42,412 bases of DNA from an uncultured Lachnospiraceae bacterium (GCA_947589175.1 CANPZR010000002.1:1-42412), one strand, 5' to 3'. Positions 9,544 to 19,836 are shown, numbered from the stretch's first letter. The notes: generated by a model not told the origin, from the sequence alone. Numbers and translations are program-made.

Positions 9544-10149
9544 TCATTTTTTTAATTCCCGTATTCCCGGCCAGTTCTGGTCCCGCTCGTTCAGATTCAG
9601 CGGCGTGCCGTCCGCCATCGCGTATCCGGCGCACAGACCGCTGCCCGGGTACTCCCCGACGACCTCCGGCCACGCGATTCCGATATCCGGATCGTTCCAC
9701 ACCAGTCCGCCGTCGTCCCCCGGATGGTAAAAATCGGTGCACTTATAGCAGAACTCCGCAAAATCGCTGAGCACCAGATACCCGTGCGCAAAGCCCTTCG
9801 GGATATAGAACTGCTTTTTATTCTCCTCGGATAACTCCAGTCCGTACCATTTTCCATAGGTAGCGGAGCCCTCCCGCAGATCTACCGACACATCGAACAC
9901 CCGTCCCCGGATTACCCGGACGAGCTTTCCCTGCGGATACTGCTTCTGAAAATGCAGGCCCCGCAGCACTCCCTTTTCCGAGCTGGACTGGTTGTCCTGC
10001 ACGAAAATCATGTCCAGGCCCGCTTCCTTCATGTCATTTAGATTATATGTCTCCATAAAATATCCCCGGCTGTCCCCGTGCACCGCCGGCTCGATCACGC
10101 AGAGGCCCTCAATGCCGCCCACGTTTTTTTCTACTTTAATCTGTCCCAT
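9544..10149 (-). CDS. rfbC: dTDP-4-dehydrorhamnose 3,5-epimerase
   Basis: MGQIKVEKNVGGIEGLCVIEPAVHGDSRGYFMETYN...SSSEKGVLRGLHFQKQYPQGKLVRVIRGRVFDVSVDLR; start trimmed from the ORF-track M at 10167. Confidence 0.95.
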   Translation of the reverse strand: MGQIKVEKNVGGIEGLCVIEPAVHGDSRGYFMETYNLNDMKEAGLDMIFVQDNQSSSEKGVLRGLHFQKQYPQGKLVRVIRGRVFDVSVDLREGSATYGKWYGLELSEENKKQFYIPKGFAHGYLVLSDFAEFCYKCTDFYHPGDDGGLVWNDPDIGIAWPEVVGEYPGSGLCAGYAMADGTPLNLNERDQNWPGIRELKK

Positions 10150-10163
10150 TTCTCCTCCTAAGC

Positions 10164-11099
10164 TCACATTATGTCCCGCAGATACCGCTGCAGCGCGTCC
10201 CGCCAGTCCGGCAGCGGGGTAAATCCCTGCTCCCGCAGCTTGCTCTTATCCAGTCTTGAATTTTTCGGCCGCCTTGCCTTCGAGGCGCCGTACTCCTCCG
10301 TCGTCACCGGCTGTACCTCCAGATGGTCCCCGTCGTACTCCTCGTGCCCCAGCGCGGCCGCCTGCCGGAAAATCTCCACCGCGAAATCATACCAGCTGAT
10401 ATAGCCGCCCTCATTCGACGCGTGGTAATAGCCGTATTTTTCGCTCTGGACCATGTCCGCCAAAAGCGCCGCCAGATCGTATGTGTAGGTAGGCGTGCCG
10501 ATCTGGTCGTCCACCACCCGGAGCTGTTCATGGTCTTTTCCCACCTTCAACATCGTGCGGATAAAGTTATTTCCATTTTTTCCGAAAACCCAGGCGATGC
10601 GGACGATAAAATACCGGTTCAGATTTCCTGCGACCGCCCGCTCCCCGTCCAGCTTGGTCTGTCCGTAATAATTTAACGGCGCGTATGCCTCGCAGTCCGG
10701 CTGCCAGGCTTTTGTCCCCTGCCCGTCAAATACATAATCGGTGGAAATGTAAATCATCTTCGCGTCCACTGCGGCGCACGCCCTCGCCACATGCTCCGTC
10801 CCTTCCGCGTTGACGCGGCGCACGGTCTCCTTTTTGTCCTCGTCCTCGGCGAGATCCACCGCCGTCCACGCCGCGCAGTGAATCACCGCGTCCGGCCGGA
10901 TCCGCTGAATCGTCTCCATCACCGCTGCCTCATCCGTGATATCCAGCGGCTCATACGGCGCCTGCGCCGCCGCGCCGCCCAGGGTGCCACTGTAGGAGGG
11001 CGCCACATCCGAGCCCACGCAGGAGACGCCGCGCCCGATGAGCTCGTTCACCACATCGTACCCCAGCTGGCCCCCCACGCCTGTCACAAATACTTTCAT
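10164..11099 (-). CDS. rfbD: dTDP-4-dehydrorhamnose reductase
   Basis: MKVFVTGVGGQLGYDVVNEL...YISTDYVFDG...NYYGQTKLDGE...RIAWVFG. Confidence 0.95.
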   Translation of the reverse strand: MKVFVTGVGGQLGYDVVNELIGRGVSCVGSDVAPSYSGTLGGAAAQAPYEPLDITDEAAVMETIQRIRPDAVIHCAAWTAVDLAEDEDKKETVRRVNAEGTEHVARACAAVDAKMIYISTDYVFDGQGTKAWQPDCEAYAPLNYYGQTKLDGERAVAGNLNRYFIVRIAWVFGKNGNNFIRTMLKVGKDHEQLRVVDDQIGTPTYTYDLAALLADMVQSEKYGYYHASNEGGYISWYDFAVEIFRQAAALGHEEYDGDHLEVQPVTTEEYGASKARRPKNSRLDKSKLREQGFTPLPDWRDALQRYLRDIM

Positions 11100-11201
11100 A
11101 ATCCTCTCCATTTCCGAGCGAACAAGTTCGCTCTAGCGACTTGTCGCGAATATGCGATAGAGAAAGCAGTTTCTCATCTGCCATCCATAGCGATCCTCCG
11201 C

Positions 11202-12227
11202 CTACCGGTTTCCATACATTTTTTCATAATAATTCTGATATTCCCCGGAAATAATCGTCTCCCACCACTCCCGGTTGTCCAGATACCACTGGATGGTCTT
11301 TTGGATTCCGTCCTCGAACTTCGTCTCCGGCAGCCACCCCAGCTCCTCATGAATCTTCGTGGGATCGATGGCATAGCGCATATCGTGACCTTTCCGGTCC
11401 GTCACATAGGTAATCAGACTCTCCGGCTTGTCAAGCGCCTTGCAGATCATTTTCACGATATCTATATTTTTCATCTCATTGTGGCCGCCCACATTGTACA
11501 CCTCGCCCACGCGTCCCCTGTGAATCACCAGATCGATTGCCTTGCAGTGGTCCTCCACATAGAGCCAGTCCCGCACGTTCTCGCCCTTGCCGTAGACCGG
11601 CAGCGGCTTGTCGTTCAGCGCGTTGGCAATCATCAGGGGAATCAGCTTTTCCGGAAAATGATAGGGCCCGTAGTTGTTGGAGCAGCGGCTGATCGACACC
11701 GGCAGCCCATACGTCCGGTGGTACGCCAGCACCAGAAGGTCCGCCGCCGCCTTGCTGGACGAGTAGGGGCTGGACGTGTGAATCGGCGTCTCCTCCGTGA
11801 AGAACAGATCCGGGCGGTCCAACGGCAGATCCCCGTACACCTCGTCCGTGGACACCTGATGATACCTCTCAATGCCGTACTTCCGGCAGGCGTCCATCAG
11901 GACAGAGGTGCCGATAATATTCGTGTCCAAAAACACCTGCGGATTCTCAATCGAGCGGTCCACATGGCTCTCCGCCGCGAAATTCACCACCATGTCCGGC
12001 TTTTCCTCCTCGAAAAGACGGTATACCGCCTCCCGATCCGTAATGCTCTCCTTGACAAAGCGGAAATTCGGATTGTCCATCACCGGTTCCAGCGTGGAGA
12101 GATTCCCCGCGTAGGTCAGGCAGTCCAGACAAATAATCCGGTAATCCGGATATTTGTCCAGCATATAAAAGATAAAATTGCTTCCGATAAAACCGGCGCC
12201 GCCGGTCACAATCACTGTTTTACTCAT
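11202..12227 (-). CDS. rfbB: dTDP-glucose 4,6-dehydratase
   Basis: VTGGAGFIGSNFIFYML...FAAESHVDRSIENP...STDEVYGDL...NNYGPYHFPEKLIPLMI. Confidence 0.96.
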   Translation of the reverse strand: MSKTVIVTGGAGFIGSNFIFYMLDKYPDYRIICLDCLTYAGNLSTLEPVMDNPNFRFVKESITDREAVYRLFEEEKPDMVVNFAAESHVDRSIENPQVFLDTNIIGTSVLMDACRKYGIERYHQVSTDEVYGDLPLDRPDLFFTEETPIHTSSPYSSSKAAADLLVLAYHRTYGLPVSISRCSNNYGPYHFPEKLIPLMIANALNDKPLPVYGKGENVRDWLYVEDHCKAIDLVIHRGRVGEVYNVGGHNEMKNIDIVKMICKALDKPESLITYVTDRKGHDMRYAIDPTKIHEELGWLPETKFEDGIQKTIQWYLDNREWWETIISGEYQNYYEKMYGNR

Positions 12228-12310
12228 ATCTGGTTATATTCTCCCTTATTCTCTTGCTTTCACTTTCACATTCTCTTTTACTCTCGAACACGCAATCTTG
12301 TGCGATTTTG

Positions 12311-13210
12311 TCATCGCAGCGCGTCTAAATACTTGCCCTCCAGCACGTCCATCAGATACTGGCCGTACTGGTTCTTTTTCAGCTCCTCATAAATCGCCAG
12401 CACGTCCTCTCTGGAAATCCAACCGTTCAGATAGGCGATTTCCTCCAGGCAGGCGATTTTGCGGTGCTGGTGCGTCTCCATCGTCTTGACAAAATTCGTG
12501 GCCTCCACCAGACTCTCATGGGTCCCGGTGTCCAGCCAGGTAAAGCCCTGCCCCAGCAGCTCCACGTTCAGCCGTCCCCGCTCCAGATAAATCCGGTTCA
12601 GGTCGGTGATCTCCAGCTCTCCTCTGGCAGACGGCTTCAGGTTTTTCGCGTATTCTACTACCATATTATCATAAAAATAAAGGCCTGTCACACAATAATT
12701 GCTCTTGGGCTTCTGGGGCTTCTCCTCAATCGAGACAGCCTTTCCATCCGCGTCGAACTCCACAATGCCGAACCGCTCTGGGTCGTCCACATAATATCCA
12801 AAGATTGTAGCGCCATTGCCGGATTCCGCCGTTTCTACTGCTGTCTCCAACCGCTTTCTCAGACCGTGCCCGGCAAAGATATTGTCCCCCAGCACCATCG
12901 CCACCGAGTCCCCGCCGATAAAATCCGCGCCGATCACAAAAGCCTGCGCCAGCCCGTCGGGGCTCGGCTGAACGGCGTAGCTCAGATGCACGCCGAACTG
13001 GCTGCCGTCTCCCAACAGCGCCTCGAACCGGGGCGTGTCCATCGGCGTGGAGATAATGAGAATCTCCCGGATCCCCGCGTTCATCAACACCGACATCGGA
13101 TAATAGATCATCGGCTTGTCGTAAATCGGCAGCAGCTGTTTACTGGTAACCTTCGTGAGGGGATACAGCCGCGTGCCGGAGCCCCCCGCAAGAATGATTC
13201 CTTTCATTTC
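12311..13210 (-). CDS. rfbA: Glucose-1-phosphate thymidylyltransferase
   Basis: [53 protein letters not shown]; start trimmed from the ORF-track M. Confidence 0.96.
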   Translation of the reverse strand, partial: EMKGIILAGGSGTRLYPLTKVTSKQLLPIYDKPMIYYPMSVLMNAGIREILIISTPMDTPRFEALLGDGSQFGVHLSYAVQPSPDGLAQAFVIGADFIGGDSVAMVLGDNIFAGHGLRKRLETAVETAESGNGATIFGYYVDDPERFGIVEFDADGKAVSIEEKPQKPKSNYCVTGLYFYDNMVVEYAKNLKPSARGELEITDLNRIYLERGRLNVELLGQGFTWLDTGTHESLVEATNFVKTMETHQHRKIACLEEIAYLNGWISREDVLAIYEELKKNQYGQYLMDVLEGKYLDALR

Positions 13211-13291
13211 ATTGAAACCTCCGTTCCGGAGCATAGGGGAAAAATCGTTCCTCCGATTCCTGCCCTTTTTTCTCCATTAAGGACAGTATAA

Positions 13292-13312
13292 AAGGTGACG
13301 CAACGTCACCTT
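13292..13312 (-). terminator. Intrinsic terminator-like hairpin downstream of the MerR-methyltransferase gene
   Basis: AAGGTGACG-CAA-CGTCACCTT perfect 9-bp stem; on the minus strand followed by TTTTATA. Confidence 0.6.
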
Positions 13313-13326
13313 CAAGTAGTTTTTTG

Positions 13327-13370
13327 AATTCTTTCAAAAATAATTTTTAAAAATTATTTTTGAAAGAATT
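13327..13370. repeat. 44-bp perfect palindrome (22-bp arms, no spacer)
   Basis: AATTCTTTCAAAAATAATTTTT|AAAAATTATTTTTGAAAGAATT, checked base by base. Confidence 0.9.
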
Positions 13371-13373
13371 TTT

Positions 13374-14558
13374 TCACCTGGCAACAAACACCCCGGCATC
13401 CTTAGTAATCTCCAGCGGCTTTCTCAATTTGCCCTCCACGAACTGTCGGAATTTATTATATTTTTCCAGTATAAACTGATTCTGATTGCCGTGACAGGAC
13501 AATATATACTCGATGAGCGGCTCCGGCTGGTCCACGATCAGCCGATCCTCGTAGGCCCTCCACTCCACTAAGTCAAAATGCGGCCGCAGCCAATCCGCTC
13601 CGTTTTCCTTTCCGAATCTCTCATATAAATTCTCCGCCGACAGGATAATGCGCTGGTCAAACTGCCGCGCCAGCTCGCTGATTTCCCTCATATGCGCCTT
13701 TCCATACGCGCCGCACACAAGCGTCCCGCCCGGCTTTAAGACGCGGCGTACCTCCCGGAACACCCGGTTCATGTCCTCGCAGTAGAACAGCATGTGGTTT
13801 GCGATCACGCAGTCAAACTGCCCGTCCGGAAAGGGAATCTCGTGACAGTCAAAGGAATCAAAGGAAAATCGCCCGTCCTGCAGCCTTTCCTCCCTGCGCA
13901 GCTCTCGGATCATCCCCTCCGAGATATCCGACAGCACGACGCGGACGGCAGCTGGCAGGCGGTCCAAATTCTCCAGCCACAGCTTTCCATTCCCGCAGCC
14001 GATTTCCAGCACCTCCGCCCCCGGACGGATATCGCATTGCTCGTAAATCCAGGGAAACCACCCCTGCTTATTCAGGGAAAACAGGCTGTGGAGCCGGATT
14101 CTGGCCGTGATATTGGCAGAGTTTTTGTACTGCGTCTTTAAGCTGTTTTCTACACCTGTAAGATGTATAAGTTCCAGCATCTGGCTCCAGTCAATCTGAT
14201 GATTTTCCCGGAGCATTTTAGTGGTGTCGCTGATGGCCCGGTCTACCATCTGCAGCTGCTCGATCCGGTCTCTTATCAGCTTTTGCTGCAGCCCCAGAGA
14301 CCGCTGCAGGACCCCGTCGTCCATCTCCTCGATCAAGAGCTCCCGGATGTCCTCCAAGGAAAAGCCCAAGTACTTAAACAGCATAATCTGCTGAAGCCGC
14401 ACAAAGTCCGAATGGGAATAATATCTGGCCCCCGCCTCACTGACGAAAGAGGGCTTTAAGATATTCTGTTTGTCATAATAGCGCACCGTGCGCACGGAAA
14501 TATGCGCCATGCGCGCAAATTCTCCGGAAGAATAATACCCCTCAGGCCTCATGCCCAT
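13374..14558 (-). CDS. MerR-family HTH fused to SAM-dependent methyltransferase
   Basis: N-term YYSSGEFARMAHISVRTVRYYDKQNILKPSFVSEAGARYYSHSDFVRLQQI (MerR); C-term VLEIGCGNGKLWLENL...VIANHMLFYCEDMNRVFREVRRVLKPGGTLVCGAYG (methyltransferase_11-like). Confidence 0.88.
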   Translation of the reverse strand: MGMRPEGYYSSGEFARMAHISVRTVRYYDKQNILKPSFVSEAGARYYSHSDFVRLQQIMLFKYLGFSLEDIRELLIEEMDDGVLQRSLGLQQKLIRDRIEQLQMVDRAISDTTKMLRENHQIDWSQMLELIHLTGVENSLKTQYKNSANITARIRLHSLFSLNKQGWFPWIYEQCDIRPGAEVLEIGCGNGKLWLENLDRLPAAVRVVLSDISEGMIRELRREERLQDGRFSFDSFDCHEIPFPDGQFDCVIANHMLFYCEDMNRVFREVRRVLKPGGTLVCGAYGKAHMREISELARQFDQRIILSAENLYERFGKENGADWLRPHFDLVEWRAYEDRLIVDQPEPLIEYILSCHGNQNQFILEKYNKFRQFVEGKLRKPLEITKDAGVFVAR

Positions 14559-14579
14559 CCCTGCCTCTCACAAAAATAC

Positions 14580-15813
14580 TCACTCTGAAATTTCCTTCTC
14601 AATGACTTCCTCCGCCTTCGCCAGCTGGTTATCATCCTTGGCTCCCAGTTCCTTAGATGTGCCTGTGTATTCCACTTTTACATCCGGTGCAAGCCCCTTT
14701 CCGTGAATCGACCGGCCGCTGGGAAGAAAATATTCCCCGGTAGTCAGCTTGATGCCGCCTCCGCAGGAATCTGCCAGCGAGTAGACCGCCTGGACGATTC
14801 CCTTTCCAAAGCTCTGCTCGCCCACCAGCACAGCCGCATCCCGGTCCTGCAGCGTACCCGCGAACACCTCCGAGGCGCTGGCGCTTCCGCCGTTGATCAG
14901 CACCGCCATAGGTTTGTCAAAATGCTTCTCATCGGTGGATTTAAACTGCGTATCTCCCTCATCCCGGCTCTTTTCCGTAATCAGATTGCCCGCCGGCAAA
15001 AGCCGGTCCAGCATGCCGATCACTGCTGACAGCGCGCCGCCGCCATTGTTTCGGACGTCCACGATCATACCCTTCTGTCCCTGCTTATCCAGCGCCGCGA
15101 TACCATCCTCGAACTGCTTTACCGTCTCTTTGTCAAAATTCTTTATGTCAATGTATCCGATCTTGCCCTCCAGCATTTTATAGGAAACCGACTGGTTCAC
15201 AATTTCCCCGAGAATCACCGTAATCTCCTTTGTCACCGTCTTCCCATTTTCCTTTCGGGCCACTGTAAATACAACGGAGGATCCCTTCTCGCCCTTTACA
15301 AGCGCCGTCGTCTCCGTGAGAGACAGGTTCGACACGTCCTGTCCTCCTACTTTCAGAATTTCGTCTTCTGCCTCTAATCCCGCCCGGGCCGCCGGCTGAC
15401 CCTCCGTGACGGATTGGATGTACTTTTTTCCGGTCTCGCCGTCTCTCATGAGCACGGCTCCGATTCCCACAAATTCACCCTCGATGTCTCTCATGGAGTC
15501 CTCGTACTCCTCGTCCGTAAAGTAAAACGAATACTTGTCGCCCAGCGCGGACACCATGCCCTTCGCCGCGTAATCCGCCATCTTCTCGTCCGAGACGTCC
15601 TCCGGCTTCCAATAATATTTGTCGATGTAGTGATCCACGGCGCTGGCCCTCATCCAGACCTCGTCCGCCACATCGGAAGACCACCACCGGGGCATTACCC
15701 CGGTCAGCTGGAGAATAAACAGGACAAGAACACAGATCATAATTCCGGTCAGCAGGCCTACGGCATAAAACCAGCCGACTTTCTCCGGCTTATTTTTATC
15801 TTCTTTTTTCATA
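14580..15813 (-). CDS. S41-family C-terminal processing peptidase (CtpA-like) with PDZ domain
   Basis: From MKKEDKNKPEKVGWFY: TM, PDZ, GKIGYIDIKNFDKETVKQFEDGIAAL...VDVRNNGGGALS...LINGGSASASEVFAGTLQDRDAAVLVGEQSFGKGIVQ. The ORF-track extension to 16250 overlaps the upstream M23 gene and is not supported. Confidence 0.92.
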
Positions 15814-15865
15814 TTAACCACACCGTCCTCTATATCAAATTCATATCCATAGCAGCACAGCTCGG

Positions 15866-17083
15866 TCAGGGCTGGCTGACATAATCCATCGGATCCACAT
15901 AGGCGCCTCCCTTTGACACCCCGAAGTGCAGATGAGAGCCTGTGGAAATGCCCGTAGAACCGGCGTAGCCGATCACCTGTCCCTGAGCAACTGTATCCCC
16001 CTCGCTGACCGCCAGCCGGGAGCAGTGCATATAAACCGTATAAAATCGTCCGCCGTGGGAAATCATCACATAATTGCCGGCGCTGGCGCTGTATGTAGCT
16101 GTCACCACCGTTCCGGCTGCCGCCGCCACGATTTCCGTTCCCATGGGAACGGCGATATCCACGCCCTTGTGATACGTGCTGGCTCCCGCCGTGGGGCTGT
16201 TCCGGTATCCATAGGGAGAGGAAATGCGCCCCGATACATTCAGCGGCCACCGCAGGGAGCCGTCCCCGCCGGCGCTTCCGCCCCGCCCCGCGGCATTTTC
16301 CCGGTCGATTTCAGCCTGCTTCTCCTCCAGCAGGCGCTCTACCTCGGCCTCCGCCTCCGCGGCCTTTTTGGCGTAATCAATCACCTGATCCCGGGAGACG
16401 TCTAACTGCTCCTTATATCGTTTGAGTTCTTCCTTTTTTTTCTTTTTCAGTTCGGACAGCGCGTTTTTCTCCGCCGCCTGCTCCTCCTGCATTCCCTCCA
16501 GCTCGCTTAACTTCCCCTCAATCTCCTCGCGCTTCTGCTCGACAGCGTCCCGCGTCCTCTGATAGTCCTCAAACATCCTCTCGTCGTAATCGCCGATCTT
16601 TTCAATGTACTCCGCCCGGTTGAGAAGGTCTCCTATGTCCCGGGAGCTAAAGAGAATATCCAGGTAATCCTGATTTCCATTTTCATACATATACTTTATG
16701 CGCTTTTTCATCGTATCATACTGCTTTTGTTCCGTCTGCTCCGCGGCTTCCAGCTCCTGCTCCGCGGCTTCCAGCTCCTGCCGGGCCGATTCGATCTCGC
16801 CCGCAAGGGCTTCCAGCTCTTCCCCCAGCTTCGTGCTCTTTCGATCCAGCTTCTCAATGTAGGCCATGGTATCTTCCCTGGACTGCTCCATTTCCTCTAT
16901 TTCCCTTTGAAGCTCCTCCGATTTTTGCACATATTCCTCGTTTTCATTCTGCGCCTCGTGAATTTGTTCGTCATAATTGACTGCCAGCGACCGAACCACT
17001 GACCCACGGCCGGACATCCGCCCATAAACCGCCGCCAACAAAAAAATCCCGCAAAAAATAACCGCAAAAGCTCGTCTCTTCAT
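15866..17083 (-). CDS. Coiled-coil M23 peptidase (EnvC-like murein hydrolase activator)
   Basis: Long coiled coil, then GRISSPYGYRNSPTAGASTYHKGVDIAVPMGTEIVAAAAGTV...SHLHFGVSKGG. Confidence 0.92.
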   Translation of the reverse strand: MKRRAFAVIFCGIFLLAAVYGRMSGRGSVVRSLAVNYDEQIHEAQNENEEYVQKSEELQREIEEMEQSREDTMAYIEKLDRKSTKLGEELEALAGEIESARQELEAAEQELEAAEQTEQKQYDTMKKRIKYMYENGNQDYLDILFSSRDIGDLLNRAEYIEKIGDYDERMFEDYQRTRDAVEQKREEIEGKLSELEGMQEEQAAEKNALSELKKKKKEELKRYKEQLDVSRDQVIDYAKKAAEAEAEVERLLEEKQAEIDRENAAGRGGSAGGDGSLRWPLNVSGRISSPYGYRNSPTAGASTYHKGVDIAVPMGTEIVAAAAGTVVTATYSASAGNYVMISHGGRFYTVYMHCSRLAVSEGDTVAQGQVIGYAGSTGISTGSHLHFGVSKGGAYVDPMDYVSQP

Positions 17084-17113
17084 CCTTTATTTCCTCCGTT
17101 CCTGCCCATGATG

Positions 17114-18025
17114 TCAAATATATAAATTCCGTCTCACCGTGATAAAGCTTCCCAAAAAGCCAATGCCTATCCCCAGCGCCAGAGAGACCGGCACCAGCGC
17201 GGAAAATACGCCCCCTGTGCTGAGAAATGACAGGTTATCCGCAAAGACCGAAAAATGCTCTGTGATATAGTCCAATATGCTCCCATAAGAAATCGACAGG
17301 ACAATCAGGGGAATAGCGGAACCGATCAGGCCGATTACAATTCCCTCCACGATAAAGGGCGACCATATGAAAAAATCCGACGCCCCCATCAGCCTCATTA
17401 TGGCAATCTCCGGTTTTCTCACCGTGATGCCGGTAGAGATTGTGGAGTGGATGAGAAATACGGACACCAGTAACAGCACTCCGATCAACGTCACAGAAAT
17501 GCCTCCCACTAAGCTGCTCACGCTGGACAGGTTCCCGGCCACCTCGGCGGAACGCTTGACCTCCCGGACGCCATTAATGGTCTCTATATATTCTACAAGT
17601 GTATCCTGCTTGCTTATATCCTTGAGATACACCTCGTAAGAGGCGGAGTCCGCCAGCGGATTATCCTCTCCGAAGCTGTCTGCCAATTCCGGGGAATCCT
17701 GAAAATTCTCCTCCTGGAACTTACGCCAGGCCTCCTCCGCGGACACATACACAATGTGATCCACCTCGTCCCGGCTCTGGATAGCTTCGCCAATTGCCTG
17801 AATCCCCTCATCGCCTAAGCCCTCCACAAAAAAGACAGACATCCCCACCGACTGCTCCGCCGTCTGTATAATATGCTTAAAATTGCTTATGGCAAAATAA
17901 AAAATACCGAATAAAAACAGGCACGCCGCCACCGTGCCGATCGAGGCCAGCGTAAACATCCGGTTTTTCCGCAGATTTTTCAAACCCTGCCGGATGCTGT
18001 AACCGAACACATTAATCTCTCTCAT
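17114..18025 (-). CDS. ftsX: Cell-division permease FtsX
   Basis: REINVFGYSIRQGLKNLRKNRMFTLASIGTVAACLFLFG and C-terminal TM segments; overlaps ftsE. Confidence 0.93.
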   Translation of the reverse strand: MREINVFGYSIRQGLKNLRKNRMFTLASIGTVAACLFLFGIFYFAISNFKHIIQTAEQSVGMSVFFVEGLGDEGIQAIGEAIQSRDEVDHIVYVSAEEAWRKFQEENFQDSPELADSFGEDNPLADSASYEVYLKDISKQDTLVEYIETINGVREVKRSAEVAGNLSSVSSLVGGISVTLIGVLLLVSVFLIHSTISTGITVRKPEIAIMRLMGASDFFIWSPFIVEGIVIGLIGSAIPLIVLSISYGSILDYITEHFSVFADNLSFLSTGGVFSALVPVSLALGIGIGFLGSFITVRRNLYI

Positions 18026-18725
18026 ACTGATAACCGCCCTTTTCCTCGTCTCCCACCAAAACTCCCTGATCCAGAGTCACGACCCGCTTCTGCATCATAT
18101 CTACAATATCGTTATTATGCGTTACAACTACAACTGTAGTCCCTATTTTGTTCACTTCCTGCAGAAGCATCATGATGTCCCACGCCGTCTGGGGATCCAA
18201 GTTCCCTGTGGGCTCGTCGGCCAGCAGAATCGCCGGCTGGTTCACTAACGCCCTGGCAATGGCCACCCGCTGCTGCTCCCCTCCGGACAGCTCCCCGGGA
18301 TACGCTTTTTCCTTTCCCTCCAGTCCCACCATCTCCAACATAATGGGGACATGAATGGCGATCTCCCGCTTCGTCATGCCGATGATCTGCTGGGCGAACG
18401 CGATGTTCTCGAACACCGTCTTATTTTTCAGAAGTCGGAAATCCTGAAAGACCACGCCGATCTTCCGCCGATACAGAGATACCTGCTTGCGGCTCAGACT
18501 GGTCACCTGCCGGCCCGCCACATATATTTTTCCAGAAGAGGGATTTAATTCCTTTAAGAGCAATTTAATAAAAGTGGATTTGCCCGATCCACTTTTACCA
18601 ACTACAAATACAAACTCATCCTTTTCAATCCGTATAGATACGTCATTCAATGCATCTACTCCTGTAGAATACTGTTTAGAAACATGATCCAGATAAATCA
18701 TCGGAACGGATCTGTTCTCATCCAT
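18012..18725 (-). CDS. ftsE: Cell-division ATP-binding protein FtsE
   Basis: MIYLDHVSKQYSTGVDALNDVSIRIEKDEFVFVVGKSGSGKSTFIKLL; LSGGEQQRVAIARALVNQPAILLADEPTGNLDP. Confidence 0.95.
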   Translation of the reverse strand: MDENRSVPMIYLDHVSKQYSTGVDALNDVSIRIEKDEFVFVVGKSGSGKSTFIKLLLKELNPSSGKIYVAGRQVTSLSRKQVSLYRRKIGVVFQDFRLLKNKTVFENIAFAQQIIGMTKREIAIHVPIMLEMVGLEGKEKAYPGELSGGEQQRVAIARALVNQPAILLADEPTGNLDPQTAWDIMMLLQEVNKIGTTVVVVTHNNDIVDMMQKRVVTLDQGVLVGDEEKGGYQYERD

Positions 18726-18741
18726 TGTAATGTCACACCCC

Positions 18742-19836
18742 TCAGAAATCCATAGCCTCCAGATAATTCATATACTTCACCACCATCAGCGCGATCTGGA
18801 ACGTAATGGCGTCCTCAAACGTCCGAAGATCCAGCCCCGTGCTCTTCTGCAGCTTATCCAGACGATAGACCAGCGTGTTCCGGTGTATATACAACTGTCT
18901 GGACGTCTCGGAGACATTCAGATTATTCTCAAAAAACTTGTTAATCGTTGTCAGCGTTTCCTCGTCAAAATCATTGGGCGAGCTGTCGTCAAAAATCTCT
19001 TTGATAAACATTTTGCACAGGGGCATGGGAAGCTGATAAATCAGGCGCCCGATCCCCAGGTTGCTGTATGCCATCACCCGTTTTTCATGATAAAAAATCT
19101 TGCCCACGTCCAGAGCCATCTTGGCCTCCTTGTAGGAACGGGATACCTCTTTGATCTCATTGACAATCGTCCCGTAGGCCACATGCACCCGCGCCATGGC
19201 CTCCGTGTTCAGCATATCCAAAATGATCTGGGCCGTCTTGTCCAGATTCTCATAGGTGTCTGTCGGGGCAAGCTCTTTGACCAGAATGATATTTTTCTCA
19301 TCTACCGCCGTAATAAAGTCCCGGATACCGCCGGCAAACAGGCCCCGGACAGTCTCCAGCGCCTCGCTGTCCTTCTCCTTGCTTGTCTCTATAATGTAAA
19401 CGACGCGCCTTGCGTTCATCTGGATGTGAAGCTTCTTCGCGCGGTTATATATGTCCACTAAAAGCAGGTTATCTAACAGAAGATTTTTAATAAAATTATC
19501 CCGGTCGTACCGCTCCTTATAGGCAATCAAAAGACTCTGAATCTGAAATACCGCGATCTTTCCAATGGTGTAGTCCTCCTCGGAATCCCCCATGGCTACG
19601 ACGATGTACTCCAGCTGCGTGTCGTCATATACCTTAAAAAACTGGTTGCCCTGAAGCGTCTGGCTGTCCGCCTGGGACACCACGAAAGCGCTGATGGACT
19701 CCCCCAGCTTCTCATGCTCGTCGTCAGCTGTGGTCTCCGCCAGAACTTTCCCTTCCGTGTCCAGCACGCACATGTCTACCTTTGTAATCCCCTTTAATCC
19801 ATCAATCGTATTCTGCAAAATCTGGTTTGATATCAC
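18742..19836 (-). CDS. PucR/CdaR-type helix-turn-helix transcriptional regulator
   Basis: C-terminal FFENNLNVSETSRQLYIHRNTLVYRLDKLQKSTGLDLRTFEDAITFQIAL typical of the HTH_30 (PucR/CdaR) domain; N-terminal sugar-diacid-recognition-like region. Confidence 0.85.
   Translation of the reverse strand: MISNQILQNTIDGLKGITKVDMCVLDTEGKVLAETTADDEHEKLGESISAFVVSQADSQTLQGNQFFKVYDDTQLEYIVVAMGDSEEDYTIGKIAVFQIQSLLIAYKERYDRDNFIKNLLLDNLLLVDIYNRAKKLHIQMNARRVVYIIETSKEKDSEALETVRGLFAGGIRDFITAVDEKNIILVKELAPTDTYENLDKTAQIILDMLNTEAMARVHVAYGTIVNEIKEVSRSYKEAKMALDVGKIFYHEKRVMAYSNLGIGRLIYQLPMPLCKMFIKEIFDDSSPNDFDEETLTTINKFFENNLNVSETSRQLYIHRNTLVYRLDKLQKSTGLDLRTFEDAITFQIALMVVKYMNYLEAMDF

Noticed and set aside
11118-11131. 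GCGAACAAGTTCGC as a LexA box
   Set aside because: Half-site spacing is 2 nt rather than the 4 nt of GAAC-N4-GTTC, and it sits between rfb genes next to a second palindrome; better treated as a stem-loop.
10791-12392. 533-aa plus-strand ORF
   Set aside because: Antisense shadow of rfbD/rfbB; His/Arg-rich, no recognisable domain, and the opposite strand encodes clear rfb enzymes.
12464-13291. 275-aa plus-strand ORF
   Set aside because: Antisense to rfbA; composition typical of a shadow ORF.
15814-16250. N-terminal extension of the S41 peptidase ORF
   Set aside because: The extension overlaps the M23 peptidase gene in another frame and reads as out-of-frame sequence; the real start is near MKKEDKNKPEK.
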